From Acinetobacter sp. A2 (GTDB taxonomy: Bacteria > Pseudomonadota > Gammaproteobacteria > Pseudomonadales > Moraxellaceae), in the NCBI RefSeq assembly GCF_012371325.1, contig NZ_JAAZQX010000022.1, positions 1 through 42,169 on the forward strand: 42,169 nt of DNA, read 5' to 3'. A model generated the notes under the pieces. It did no database searches. It had not been told where the DNA came from and saw nothing but the letters and a program-made list of their open reading frames with translations. Positions 34,888 to 42,169 of the stretch are shown piece after piece; positions within the stretch are counted from its first letter, which is position 1; every line of letters starts with the position of its first letter. Both the position numbers and the translations under genes were made by a program.

Positions 34888-35811
34888 TTACTTTAAGTCA
34901 GGTTCTCGTTTGAGTTCTTTAGCATTGGCGTACTGATCAAGTTCGTCATTGCTCAAGGGGCGTGATAATGGATGATCAACAAAACCCATTTTTGGTACAG
35001 GAATTTCAATGCAATTGTCCAAGAAACCATTACGAATACGTTCTTGCATTTCATCACGTACTTTTAAGAAGTTTTCTTGCTGACACCACACTGCAAATAA
35101 CAATTCAATTGAAGACTCTCGGAAAGCTGTAACCGTCACTGCTGGTTTTGGGTCAGATAAAACTAGCGGATATTGATTGGCGACACTCAGCAAGACTTCA
35201 CGTACTTTAATAATATCTTCATGGAAATTAATGGCGAGCGTAATTGGAACACGCCGTATTGGAAATTTGGACAGGTTATGTACAGGGGCACGAATTAATT
35301 GTTCATTGGGCAAACGCACATAAATATTGTCTTGGGTCAGTAATTTCACTGAAAGCAAGTCAATTGAAATCACTTCACCCTCAATGGTATGCCCACGAAT
35401 CAGGGTAATTTGAATGGTATCACCCACCTCAAAAGAGCCTTCACCAATCAGGAACATACCACTAATTAAGTTAGAGGCTGATGTTTGGGATGCAAAACCA
35501 AGTGCTACCGTTAAAATACCTGCTGCGCCCAAGAAAACACTTAGCTTAAAGCCTGCCTCCTTAAGGCTAGCCATCACAAACAGCAGAAAAATAAAATAGA
35601 AAATTCCGCGTCGCCAGACCAGGCGTTGATGTGCATTAAAACGCGCACCGATGGTACGTACAAAGGTATTGGAAACAAAACGTGCAATTAAAAAACCAAT
35701 GAGTGACAGTACCACTGCTACCAAAATTTCGGTCAAGCGATCTGTATTGACACTGGTAAATATCCCTTTGAGGCTGTTGGTGATTTCTTTGGAAATATTG
35801 GAATCTGCCAT
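34888..35811 (-). CDS. Small-conductance mechanosensitive channel (MscS family)
   Basis: 307 residues. One or two membrane helices (about 28-50 and 67-87) precede the pore-lining helix AAGILTVALGFASQTSASNLISG (about 95-117), the MscS signature. The beta domain (GDTIQI) and C-terminal alpha-beta domain follow. It should open under membrane tension to release solutes during hypo-osmotic shock. AGAGGATG serves as Shine-Dalgarno. It starts nine bases after the DUF432 gene, so it is the second gene of that operon. Confidence 0.92.
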   Translation of the reverse strand: MADSNISKEITNSLKGIFTSVNTDRLTEILVAVVLSLIGFLIARFVSNTFVRTIGARFNAHQRLVWRRGIFYFIFLLFVMASLKEAGFKLSVFLGAAGILTVALGFASQTSASNLISGMFLIGEGSFEVGDTIQITLIRGHTIEGEVISIDLLSVKLLTQDNIYVRLPNEQLIRAPVHNLSKFPIRRVPITLAINFHEDIIKVREVLLSVANQYPLVLSDPKPAVTVTAFRESSIELLFAVWCQQENFLKVRDEMQERIRNGFLDNCIEIPVPKMGFVDHPLSRPLSNDELDQYANAKELKREPDLK

Positions 35812-35820
35812 GACATCCTC

Positions 35821-36642
35821 TTAGAAAAATGACTCAAACATATTAAACAACGCACCTGCCGTTTCACGTGGTGGCTGTAAATAGGTGACTTCACCTGCAT
35901 GTGGTGGTGTGCGGTTTTCAATCCGAATCCGTGGCGGGCGGTCTAAACCTTCATGCATGACTCTAATTTGTGAAGTCCATAAACGGCCTGTACTTTCACT
36001 AAAAAATAAAGGCAGCGCAGGTACAGGTACACTCATACGGTCAAAGCGCAATTGCTGATTACTGGTATTGTGAAATTCAATTGGAGTCACTGCACGAAAG
36101 GCACGTGGTTTGAGTTGATGTAATTCAGTACGACCATCCACCGCCGTGGCATAGCAAATTTCACCCGTACGATGATTCGGGCCAAACCAAGTGTCTTTGG
36201 GGCGAATAATAGGCAGGTCAAAAATGGGTTCACGTTGACCATCTACAAATCCTGCCATCCAAAGTGGCGTGCTGATATACAGTGTACCGCGTTGCCCTGC
36301 AGGAATATAAATTGGATCGACAGGTTTAATCACCACAGAGCGGTCTGCTAAACGTGGCATCAGTTGTAATTTGCTCTGTGTCGATTTGAACATATAGCGT
36401 TCAACTTTCACAGGTTGTGGAAAAGCAAATTCAGGATCATCAATCGTGTGCCATTGCTGTTCATAATCATATTGAATTTGCGGACGATAGTATTCCAAAC
36501 GCCATTCTTGCATGCCGCGGGTTAAACGCAATAACAATGAACCAAATTGCCATGCTTTAGGACGATTAAGCTCAAACTCATAGTCACCCCACCATTTTAA
36601 TTTGGATGAATCGAGTTCCGAAATCTCATGATTTTGTGACAA
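35821..36642 (-). CDS. DUF432 protein, partner of the MscS-type channel
   Basis: 273 residues, soluble-looking with mixed beta strands and many aromatic and Arg residues; no signal peptide. DUF432 is a family without known function that recurs next to MscS-type genes. The start is TTG at 36642, with AAGGGA seven bases upstream. No ATG is available until GMQEWRL near residue 44, which would remove part of the conserved N-terminus (WWGDYEFELNRPKAW). The role may be to gate or stabilise the channel, inferred only from coupling. Confidence 0.85.
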   Translation of the reverse strand: MSQNHEISELDSSKLKWWGDYEFELNRPKAWQFGSLLLRLTRGMQEWRLEYYRPQIQYDYEQQWHTIDDPEFAFPQPVKVERYMFKSTQSKLQLMPRLADRSVVIKPVDPIYIPAGQRGTLYISTPLWMAGFVDGQREPIFDLPIIRPKDTWFGPNHRTGEICYATAVDGRTELHQLKPRAFRAVTPIEFHNTSNQQLRFDRMSVPVPALPLFFSESTGRLWTSQIRVMHEGLDRPPRIRIENRTPPHAGEVTYLQPPRETAGALFNMFESFF

Positions 36643-36745
36643 TGGCCTATCCCTTTGTTGATAAATCAGTGAAAAACAGACTTCACGCTGTCATACGCTT
36701 AGAGTACACTCAAATTAAATTTTTTCATCATTATTATAATCGCTG

Positions 36746-38233
36746 ATGCAAGTACTGAAACAATTACAAATACCGTATAGCTTTGCCAAACGGCATGGGG
36801 TACTGATTCGTTATGAAGGCGATCATGCCTTTATTGTACGTCGTGAAAATACTCCTATGCTTGCGATTCAAGAAGCACGTCGTTTTTTGGGGCATCCTGC
36901 GCAGCATCAACTTTGTAGCGATCAAGAGTTTCATCAATTATTAAGCAGCAGTTTTGCAGGCGATACTGGTGAATCTCAGCAAGTCGCGGCAGGGCTGGAA
37001 GATCATCCTGATTTACTCAGTTTGGCAGACTCTGTACCTGAAGCAGAAGACTTAATGGATCAGGAAGATGATGCACCCATTGTGCGTTTAATCAATGCCT
37101 TGTTGTCTGAAGCGATTCGGGTTGGTGCATCCGATATTCATATTGAATCATTTGAAAAGAAACTGTCGGTGCGTTTACGGGTTGATGGTCAGCTACGTGA
37201 AATTGTACAGCCTCGTCGTGAATTGGCGCCGTTGTTGGTGTCACGTATTAAAGTCATGGCCAAGCTCGATATTGCTGAAAAACGTATCCCGCAAGATGGT
37301 CGTATTTCGCTTAGATTGGCAGGTCGTGAGGTGGATGTACGTGTTTCAACACTGCCATCTTCACATGGTGAGCGAGTGGTGATGCGTTTGCTGGATAAGC
37401 AGGCAGGTCGTTTGAACATGACCCATCTAGGGCTTATGCAAAATGACTATGAACGTCTAAAACAATTGGTGCATCGTCCACACGGGATTATTTTGGTCAC
37501 AGGGCCTACGGGTTCGGGTAAAACCACGACTTTGTATGCTGCATTGTCAGACTTGAATGATGGCTCTAAAAATATTTTGACCGCAGAAGACCCAATTGAA
37601 TATCAGTTGGAAGGGATTGGGCAAACACAGGTCAACACCAAAGTGGATATGACCTTTGCACGTGCTTTAAAAGCGATGCTGCGTCAAGACCCAGACGTGG
37701 TGATGGTGGGGGAGATTCGTGATTTAGAAACTGCCGAAATTGCGGTGCAGGCGTCTTTAACAGGTCACTTGGTGCTATCTACATTGCATACCAATACTGC
37801 CATTGGTGCGGTTACCCGTTTAAAAGATATGGGAATTGAGCCTTTCTTGCTGTCCAGCTCCCTAATTGGCGTAATTGCACAGCGTTTGGTGCGTACCTTA
37901 TGTTCACAATGTGCCACGTGGCATGACGCAGATGACTTTGAAAAAGAACTGTTTAAAAATGTGACAGATGCGACCGATTTAAAACTGCCGCAACCGAAAG
38001 GTTGTGATCATTGTTCACATATCGGTTTTACAGGGCGTACCGCCATTTATGAAATTGTGCCTGTAGATGAAGCGATGCGTCGTTTGATTCATGGCAATGC
38101 CGCAGAATATGAACTAGAAGATTATGCAAGAAAGCAGTCTGGCTCAATTCGTGAAGATGGTTTGCGCAAAGTTTTGGCAGGTAAAACTACCTTGGAAGAA
38201 GTCTTGCGTGTGACCAATGAGGCAGCTGAATAA
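36746..38233 (+). CDS. gspE: Type II secretion ATPase GspE
   Basis: 495-residue secretion ATPase that powers the type II pseudopilus from the cytoplasmic face. An N-terminal GspE domain (about 1-105) precedes the ATPase: Walker A GPTGSGKTT (253-261), Asp box EDPIEY (281-286), Walker B DVVMVGEIRD (317-326) and the His box TLHTN. A four-cysteine zinc element is present (C386, C389, C420, C423). The zinc module and N-domain favour GspE over PilB. No other gsp genes lie nearby. No Shine-Dalgarno is visible; TATAAT lies five bases upstream of the ATG. Confidence 0.92.
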   Translation: MQVLKQLQIPYSFAKRHGVLIRYEGDHAFIVRRENTPMLAIQEARRFLGHPAQHQLCSDQEFHQLLSSSFAGDTGESQQVAAGLEDHPDLLSLADSVPEAEDLMDQEDDAPIVRLINALLSEAIRVGASDIHIESFEKKLSVRLRVDGQLREIVQPRRELAPLLVSRIKVMAKLDIAEKRIPQDGRISLRLAGREVDVRVSTLPSSHGERVVMRLLDKQAGRLNMTHLGLMQNDYERLKQLVHRPHGIILVTGPTGSGKTTTLYAALSDLNDGSKNILTAEDPIEYQLEGIGQTQVNTKVDMTFARALKAMLRQDPDVVMVGEIRDLETAEIAVQASLTGHLVLSTLHTNTAIGAVTRLKDMGIEPFLLSSSLIGVIAQRLVRTLCSQCATWHDADDFEKELFKNVTDATDLKLPQPKGCDHCSHIGFTGRTAIYEIVPVDEAMRRLIHGNAAEYELEDYARKQSGSIREDGLRKVLAGKTTLEEVLRVTNEAAE

Positions 38234-38305
38234 GTTAGGCGATGACAGATCATTAAATGCTGATCTATAAAAAGACTTAAGGATGTTGAGGCATATAATC
38301 TAAAA

Positions 38306-38343
38306 TAAAAAAGGTTGATCACAAAAAATGATCAACTTTTTTT
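38306..38343. terminator. Bidirectional terminator between gspE and the amidase gene
   Basis: A GTTGATC/GATCAAC stem (38314-38320 with 38330-38336), extended by A/T pairs, has a 9-base loop and T runs on both strands. It lies between convergent genes. Confidence 0.75.
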
Positions 38344-38371
38344 ATGGGTATTATTTTATGAAATCAAAATA

Positions 38372-39196
38372 TTAAAATTGCAACAAACGACGATGCTGCA
38401 TTAAGGGCATAGATTCACGGACTTTACTTTGTTCTGCTAAATCAAAGGGTACAGTAATCAGTTGAGCGCCTTCATTTTCCACAATTGCCAATAGTTGCCC
38501 ACGTGAATTGGCTGCACCTGAATGCCCCCAGGTTTGGCGTTTTTCACCATGCCAACCTTGTTGTGCTGCACCCAGTACTTGACACTGACTGTCCATGCCA
38601 CGTGCCTGCAACAACAATTGCCAATGCATTTGGCCTGTAGTGTAAGTAAAGGCTGAGGGTGCTGTTAAAATATTTGCACCTTGAGCACGTAAAGTTAAAG
38701 CCAATTCAGGAAAGCGCAAGTCATAACACACCATCAAGCCAATATTGCCAAAAGGTGTTTTTGCAACTACCGTTTCAGAGCCAGGTTCAAAAAATTTAGA
38801 TTCCTGATAACCACCAACAGAGTCACCCACTTGCACATCAAACAAATGAATTTTGTCATAACGTGCTTCAGTTTTTTCAGGACTAATACATAAACTGACC
38901 GTGCGTACACGACCATCAGCAATTGTGGAGCCATCAGGGCGATAAGGGCACGGCAAAGTCCCCGCCACAATCCAGATTTGATGTTGATGTGCAAGCTGTT
39001 CTAAACGCTGTTGAATAGTTTCAAACTTTGCAGCAGTTTCACGTTGCTTGCCCGCTGCAAAGCAGACAAAATTTTCAGGAAAAACGATCAGTTCTGCACC
39101 ATCGGCTTTACTTTGTTGAATCAATGTCTCAATGGTTTTGAAATTTTCTTCCAAATCGTTTTGAGAATTCATTTGTGCAACAGAAAGTAAAGTCAT
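38372..39196 (-). CDS. Nitrilase-superfamily carbon-nitrogen hydrolase (Nit1/deaminated glutathione amidase-like)
   Basis: 274 residues with the complete Glu-Lys-Cys triad: E41 (FPENF), K115 (YDKIHLFD) and C157 (MVCYDLRFPE). Overall it matches the Nit1/Nit2 branch, which repairs deaminated glutathione or hydrolyses omega-amides. A GGAGCG Shine-Dalgarno precedes the ATG. It lies 21 bases after the STAS-domain gene and is probably cotranscribed with it, although a metabolic link is not obvious. The substrate remains unproven. Confidence 0.87.
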   Translation of the reverse strand: MTLLSVAQMNSQNDLEENFKTIETLIQQSKADGAELIVFPENFVCFAAGKQRETAAKFETIQQRLEQLAHQHQIWIVAGTLPCPYRPDGSTIADGRVRTVSLCISPEKTEARYDKIHLFDVQVGDSVGGYQESKFFEPGSETVVAKTPFGNIGLMVCYDLRFPELALTLRAQGANILTAPSAFTYTTGQMHWQLLLQARGMDSQCQVLGAAQQGWHGEKRQTWGHSGAANSRGQLLAIVENEGAQLITVPFDLAEQSKVRESMPLMQHRRLLQF

Positions 39197-39217
39197 GGGT
39201 GCGCTCCAGTAAAGAGA

Positions 39218-39745
39218 TCAGACATTTTGCTGGTTGTTTTCAGCACATTGATCCAGCGTATCTTGTTCTTTTTGTAGCTGTTTGACCAAAGGCTCAAACA
39301 TATTTTGGTTGTTCTCATTCAGCTTCATGAGAGTTTTGTGTGCATCAAGTACGGTGGTTAGCATATTGCTATGAGTAACATGCTCTTCCACTAACTCGCG
39401 TGTGCAGACGGTTGGATCGCCACAGTAATTCAGAATCACAAACACTTGTCCTAAGCCCATGCTGTTGGCTAAGGTAGTAATGTCTGGATTGGTCGATAGC
39501 ATGACGGCTTGAATTTGATGCACTTGTTTGAGTTTTAAGCCTAGTTTAGCCAATACGCCCAAAACTGTGCTGTCAATAAATGTGGTTTGAGTTAAATCTA
39601 CAATTGCACCCACCACATTGGATTGCTGTTCAATTTTACTGAGTAGTTTGTCTAGACTAATACAAGATTGGGCACGCACTTCGCCAAAAAGCTTAAAGAT
39701 ATGCGTTCCATTCAAGCTTGCATATTCAACATGACCTGTTGACAT
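39218..39745 (-). CDS. gigB: STAS-domain anti-sigma factor antagonist (GigB-like)
   Basis: 175 residues. A STAS domain (about 1-115) contains the phospho-acceptor motif FIDSTVLG with S59/T60 at the usual site, and a coiled C-terminal tail of about 50 residues rich in Asn and Gln follows. In partner switching the dephosphorylated form frees or sequesters a signalling protein. Next to a SpoIIE-type phosphatase this matches the A. baumannii GigA/GigB stress pathway. It has its own candidate promoter 32 bases upstream. The Shine-Dalgarno is weak. The name rests on architecture and synteny, not on a computed alignment. Confidence 0.78.
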   Translation of the reverse strand: MSTGHVEYASLNGTHIFKLFGEVRAQSCISLDKLLSKIEQQSNVVGAIVDLTQTTFIDSTVLGVLAKLGLKLKQVHQIQAVMLSTNPDITTLANSMGLGQVFVILNYCGDPTVCTRELVEEHVTHSNMLTTVLDAHKTLMKLNENNQNMFEPLVKQLQKEQDTLDQCAENNQQNV

Positions 39746-39776
39746 ATAAATGCCATTTGCAGAGAAGGATTAAATA

Positions 39777-39805
39777 ATTATCCCATAGCGACTATGTAGA
39801 CTCAA
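39777..39805 (-). promoter_or_regulatory. Candidate promoter of the gigB-like gene
   Basis: On the minus strand, TTGAGT (39800-39805) and GATAAT (39777-39782) are separated by 17 bases in the 113-base gap between gigA and gigB. The antagonist may therefore be expressed apart from its phosphatase. Confidence 0.5.
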
Positions 39806-39858
39806 GTAGCTTACAGTCGTATATGCGAGGTGTAGATGTTAAGCGATTGAATAATCGT

Positions 39859-40827
39859 TTATTTTGTACGGCATAAACTCAAAATGGCAATGTCATCTGC
39901 CACATGGTCAGGGGCTTGGAAGGACTGATTTTGCAAATGAAAGATCAATTGCTCAAACTGTTCATTCAAGCCACCACTGTAAGGTTCAAGCGCACCATCA
40001 GAGCAAATAATAAAACGTGCCTGTTTATTTAAAACACATTCAAATTCTTCCACCTCTAAATCTTCAGTCAGCCCCAAAGGAAAGCTGCTGGTATTTAAAA
40101 TTTTAGGTGCTTGATTGGGCTCAAAAATAATCGCAGGAGGATAATGCCCTGCACTGGACCAACGTAATTGGTGGGTTTCAATGTTTAAAATCCCACTAAT
40201 CATGGTGATATGTTTTTCAATATTTTCTTGAACCAACATACCATTTAATTTTTTAATCAATTCACGTGGTGTTTTAGAGCGGCCATGAAACGCGGCCATC
40301 CATGACGTGAGCAGACTGCTGGTCACACCATGTCCAGAAACATCGGCCAAGTAGAACATAATTTCTTTGTCGCTGATTTTCCAATAGTCAAACCAATCCC
40401 CCGATAAATAAGCCGAAGGTTTAAACAACGTTTCAACTTGGTAATTGCAAAGCTCAATTGGATTCGGCAGTAATTTTTTTTGTAGTTCTGCAGCAGAAGG
40501 TAAGTCACGACTGTCTTGATTACGCTTATATTGCGCATCAATTTTGCGTAGGGCGTGTGGTGGGTTTTCGGGTAAACGATTCCATAACCAACCCGCTAAA
40601 GCACCTTGTTCCCAAGCCTGAACCAAGGCTGTACCTTCATCTTCAAAGGCTAAAACAATGGTGGGTAAATTCCATTGATGGGTTAAATAGTCTTGCACAT
40701 CGGCAATGGCAATAATGGTTGGATCATACAAACTGATGTCATCTATGTGAATCATTTGCACACTAGGAAGTGTGTCGAGCACCTGTTCTAGATATGGAAT
40801 ATCACGTGTGGGTTGAATGAAATACAT
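39859..40827 (-). CDS. gigA: PP2C/SpoIIE-type serine phosphatase with degenerate receiver (GigA-like)
   Basis: 322 residues. The N-terminal 90 residues look like a response-regulator receiver fold (LPTIVLAFEDEG, EQGALAGWLWNRLP). It seems degenerate: the acidic pocket and phospho-Asp are not clear. The RsbU/SpoIIE-like phosphatase domain has metal ligands D144 (SGDWFD), D162 (ADVSGHG), D277 (CSDGALE) and D311/D312 (DDIAIL). It should dephosphorylate the adjacent STAS protein. It is divergent from nothing close and follows mlaA on the same strand after 101 bases. The Shine-Dalgarno is poor. Confidence 0.82.
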   Translation of the reverse strand: MYFIQPTRDIPYLEQVLDTLPSVQMIHIDDISLYDPTIIAIADVQDYLTHQWNLPTIVLAFEDEGTALVQAWEQGALAGWLWNRLPENPPHALRKIDAQYKRNQDSRDLPSAAELQKKLLPNPIELCNYQVETLFKPSAYLSGDWFDYWKISDKEIMFYLADVSGHGVTSSLLTSWMAAFHGRSKTPRELIKKLNGMLVQENIEKHITMISGILNIETHQLRWSSAGHYPPAIIFEPNQAPKILNTSSFPLGLTEDLEVEEFECVLNKQARFIICSDGALEPYSGGLNEQFEQLIFHLQNQSFQAPDHVADDIAILSLCRTK

Positions 40828-40928
40828 AGAGGCTTATGTTGACCCTGAACCTAAACAAAGCGTTACTATAACAATGCCTGAATACTCAAGGAAAGTAAAA
40901 ACTCACCTTGAGTAAAATGTTTTACAAA

Positions 40929-41846
40929 TTATTCTTTGCTTTCATCAGGCAGATTTATTTCTTCTTGATCATCAAAAAACTCTTCGGTTTCATCGTCCAC
41001 GAAAGAAATACTTTCGGCATCTAGTCCTTTCTTTTCTGCAATTTCAAAGTTTTTACGTTGCAAATAAATATCACGTATTGCCGCATATTTATCGCCTTGT
41101 AAAACTTGTTCTACATCTAAAAGCTGAGAGCGTGTATCTAGACCACGCATGACTTGCTCAGACCAATATAAACGGTCATTGCCATCTAAAATATACTTTT
41201 GCGGACGAGCCTGACCATCTACTAGCGTTCCAAAACCATCACGGAAGGTGCTTGGGCCGTAAATTGGCAACATGACATAAGGCCCCGATGGCACGCCATA
41301 ATAGCCTAGGGTTGTACCAAAATTTTCTTCTTCAGTGTCTAAACCTAAACGACGTGCAGGGTCAGCCATGCCTAAAGTGGTGATGGTGTTTAAGCTAAAA
41401 CGTCCAAGAGTTTTAACTGCACGTAATGGACGACCTTGAATCAGTTGATTGACTGCATTCCAAGGTTCACCTAAGTTTTTACGAAATTGACGATAAGAAC
41501 CGCGCACTTCTCCAGGTACTTTTTCTGTATATTGCACCGCAAGTGGACGTGCAATATTGCGGTCCAAAATGTCGTTTAAAGCATAAATTTGACGGTTCAA
41601 AGGTTGAAGTGGGTCTTTAACTTCATCGGGCTGAGCTGCATTGGCATTCACTTTTAAATCTTTGGCTTTTACATTTTTTAATTCTTTAAGCGCATCTAAA
41701 CGACTGCTTTTGGTTTCAGTCGTATCTGTAACCATAACTTCAGCAGTTTCTGATTCAACTTCTTCAACTGAAGCGGTTGTTGCATGCGTAGAGGTGATGA
41801 ATCCTAAAGAAAAAAGGCACACCCAAAGATATTTTTGTTGATACAT
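40929..41846 (-). CDS. mlaA: MlaA (VacJ) family outer-membrane lipid-asymmetry protein
   Basis: MlaA extracts mislocalised phospholipids from the outer leaflet of the outer membrane and passes them to MlaC. The conserved domain spans about 75-265: DPLQPLNRQIYALND, FRKNLGEPWNAVNQLIQG, NFGTTLGYYGVPSGPYVMLPIYGPST and LDTRSQLLD. The signal peptide ends THA near residue 22 and has no lipobox; the only early Cys is C10 inside the hydrophobic core. A linker (about 25-72) and an acidic C-terminal tail (about 280-305) flank the domain. AGGATTCTTTATG gives a good Shine-Dalgarno. Confidence 0.9.
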   Translation of the reverse strand: MYQQKYLWVCLFSLGFITSTHATTASVEEVESETAEVMVTDTTETKSSRLDALKELKNVKAKDLKVNANAAQPDEVKDPLQPLNRQIYALNDILDRNIARPLAVQYTEKVPGEVRGSYRQFRKNLGEPWNAVNQLIQGRPLRAVKTLGRFSLNTITTLGMADPARRLGLDTEEENFGTTLGYYGVPSGPYVMLPIYGPSTFRDGFGTLVDGQARPQKYILDGNDRLYWSEQVMRGLDTRSQLLDVEQVLQGDKYAAIRDIYLQRKNFEIAEKKGLDAESISFVDDETEEFFDDQEEINLPDESKE

Positions 41847-42169
41847 AAAGAATCCTAGCGCTTAAATCTAAGTAAGCAAAAGCTGTTAAATAGCCGATGC
41901 GGATATAGTAACAGTTAATTTGAACGATGTATTAAAGCAAATTTGCTCAAAATATGTGTTAAAAAAATTAAATTGAACAAAAAAACAACGCCTGTAATGA
42001 TTTTTATGAAAAAAGCCTTGCATGGCAAAATATTTGGCCTATAATGCACATCCATCGGCGGTGATGTTGATAAAAACTTGTTGAAAAACAACAGCTTGGT
42101 TGATTGATTTAAGATTAATTGAGTTTGTTTTGAGTAGATGGGTTTGAAAATAAAATCAACATTGCATGT
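41847..42169. other. Non-coding region upstream of mlaA, leading into an rRNA-type transcription start
   Basis: No coding frame is supported. It holds the mlaA leader, a perfect 12-base palindrome AGCAAATTTGCT (41936-41947), an A/T-rich tract (about 41958-42015) that could be an UP element, and a strong plus-strand promoter at 42018-42045. The last 120 bases resemble a pre-16S leader, with a GTTG-AAAAA-CAAC mini-hairpin near 42080. The 16S gene itself is not reached. Confidence 0.55.
42018..42045 (+). promoter_or_regulatory. Strong promoter, probably of a second rRNA operon
   Basis: TTGCAT (42018-42023) and a perfect TATAAT (42040-42045) are separated by 16 bases and preceded by A/T-rich DNA resembling an UP element. 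No protein start with Shine-Dalgarno follows in the remaining 124 bases. The stable-RNA role is inferred from this and from the 5S/terminator at the other end of the window. Confidence 0.6.

Noticed and set aside
1..42169. CRISPR arrays, insertion sequences, phage or toxin-antitoxin modules
   Set aside because: No spaced direct repeats, transposase, integrase or paired small toxin/antitoxin frames were seen on either strand.

Overview
The window looks like chromosomal DNA of an Acinetobacter-type gammaproteobacterium. This is inferred from AT-rich sequence, the rplM-rpsI-sspA-sspB block, a stand-alone gspE, a GigA/GigB-type phosphatase and STAS pair, DUF2147 secreted proteins and a CysI-DUF934 pair; the species cannot be fixed by eye. 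It opens inside the 3' end of a 5S rRNA followed by an rrn terminator. It closes just after a strong stable-RNA-type promoter and leader, so it probably spans the interval between two same-orientation rRNA operons. I see no insertion sequence, prophage, CRISPR array, integrase or tRNA gene. Content is mostly core metabolism and envelope maintenance.

Layout. 1-3.1 kb: 5S end, then a minus-strand block rplM, rpsI, sspA, sspB and a tail-anchored protein of unknown function. 3.2-6.4 kb: a plus-strand small membrane protein, then pdxA-rsmA-apaH. 6.4-8.1 kb: three tandem DUF2147 genes for small secreted proteins, with separate promoters for at least two of them. 8.2-10.6 kb: hflX and an LrgA/LrgB-type membrane pair. 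10.9-14.6 kb: a PlsC-type acyltransferase, a phospholipase D/cardiolipin synthase-like lipoprotein and a membrane-anchored metallophosphoesterase. 14.6-19 kb: an MHS-type MFS transporter, a TrhA/hemolysin III protein, a methyltransferase, a GNAT acetyltransferase and a small one-pass membrane protein.

19-25 kb is a lipid-catabolism neighbourhood: a thiolase and a FadB-like multifunctional enzyme in an operon, an AraC-type regulator, and divergently an alpha-methylacyl-CoA racemase-like enzyme with the family's catalytic His/Asp spacing. 25-27.5 kb: a siroheme/4Fe-4S sulfite/nitrite reductase overlapping a DUF934 gene. 27.8-28.8 kb: meso-diaminopimelate dehydrogenase. 28.9-34.8 kb: polA and, divergently, a giant DUF2339 polytopic protein. 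34.9-36.6 kb: a DUF432-MscS operon. 36.7-38.2 kb: gspE. 38.4-40.8 kb: gigA-gigB-like regulators followed by a nitrilase-family amidase. 40.9-41.8 kb: an MlaA-family protein with no lipobox.

Several loci concern the cell envelope (PlsC, PLD lipoprotein, MlaA, MscS/DUF432, LrgAB, TrhA, DUF2339). No single locus is plainly a new defence or mobile system. The best candidates for under-described biology are the DUF2147 triplet, DUF432-MscS, CysI-DUF934, the racemase/beta-oxidation cluster and the tail-anchored partner of sspAB. Almost every convergent gene pair is separated by a strong hairpin that can terminate in both directions. Start sites were re-chosen for nine genes using Shine-Dalgarno and promoter evidence.
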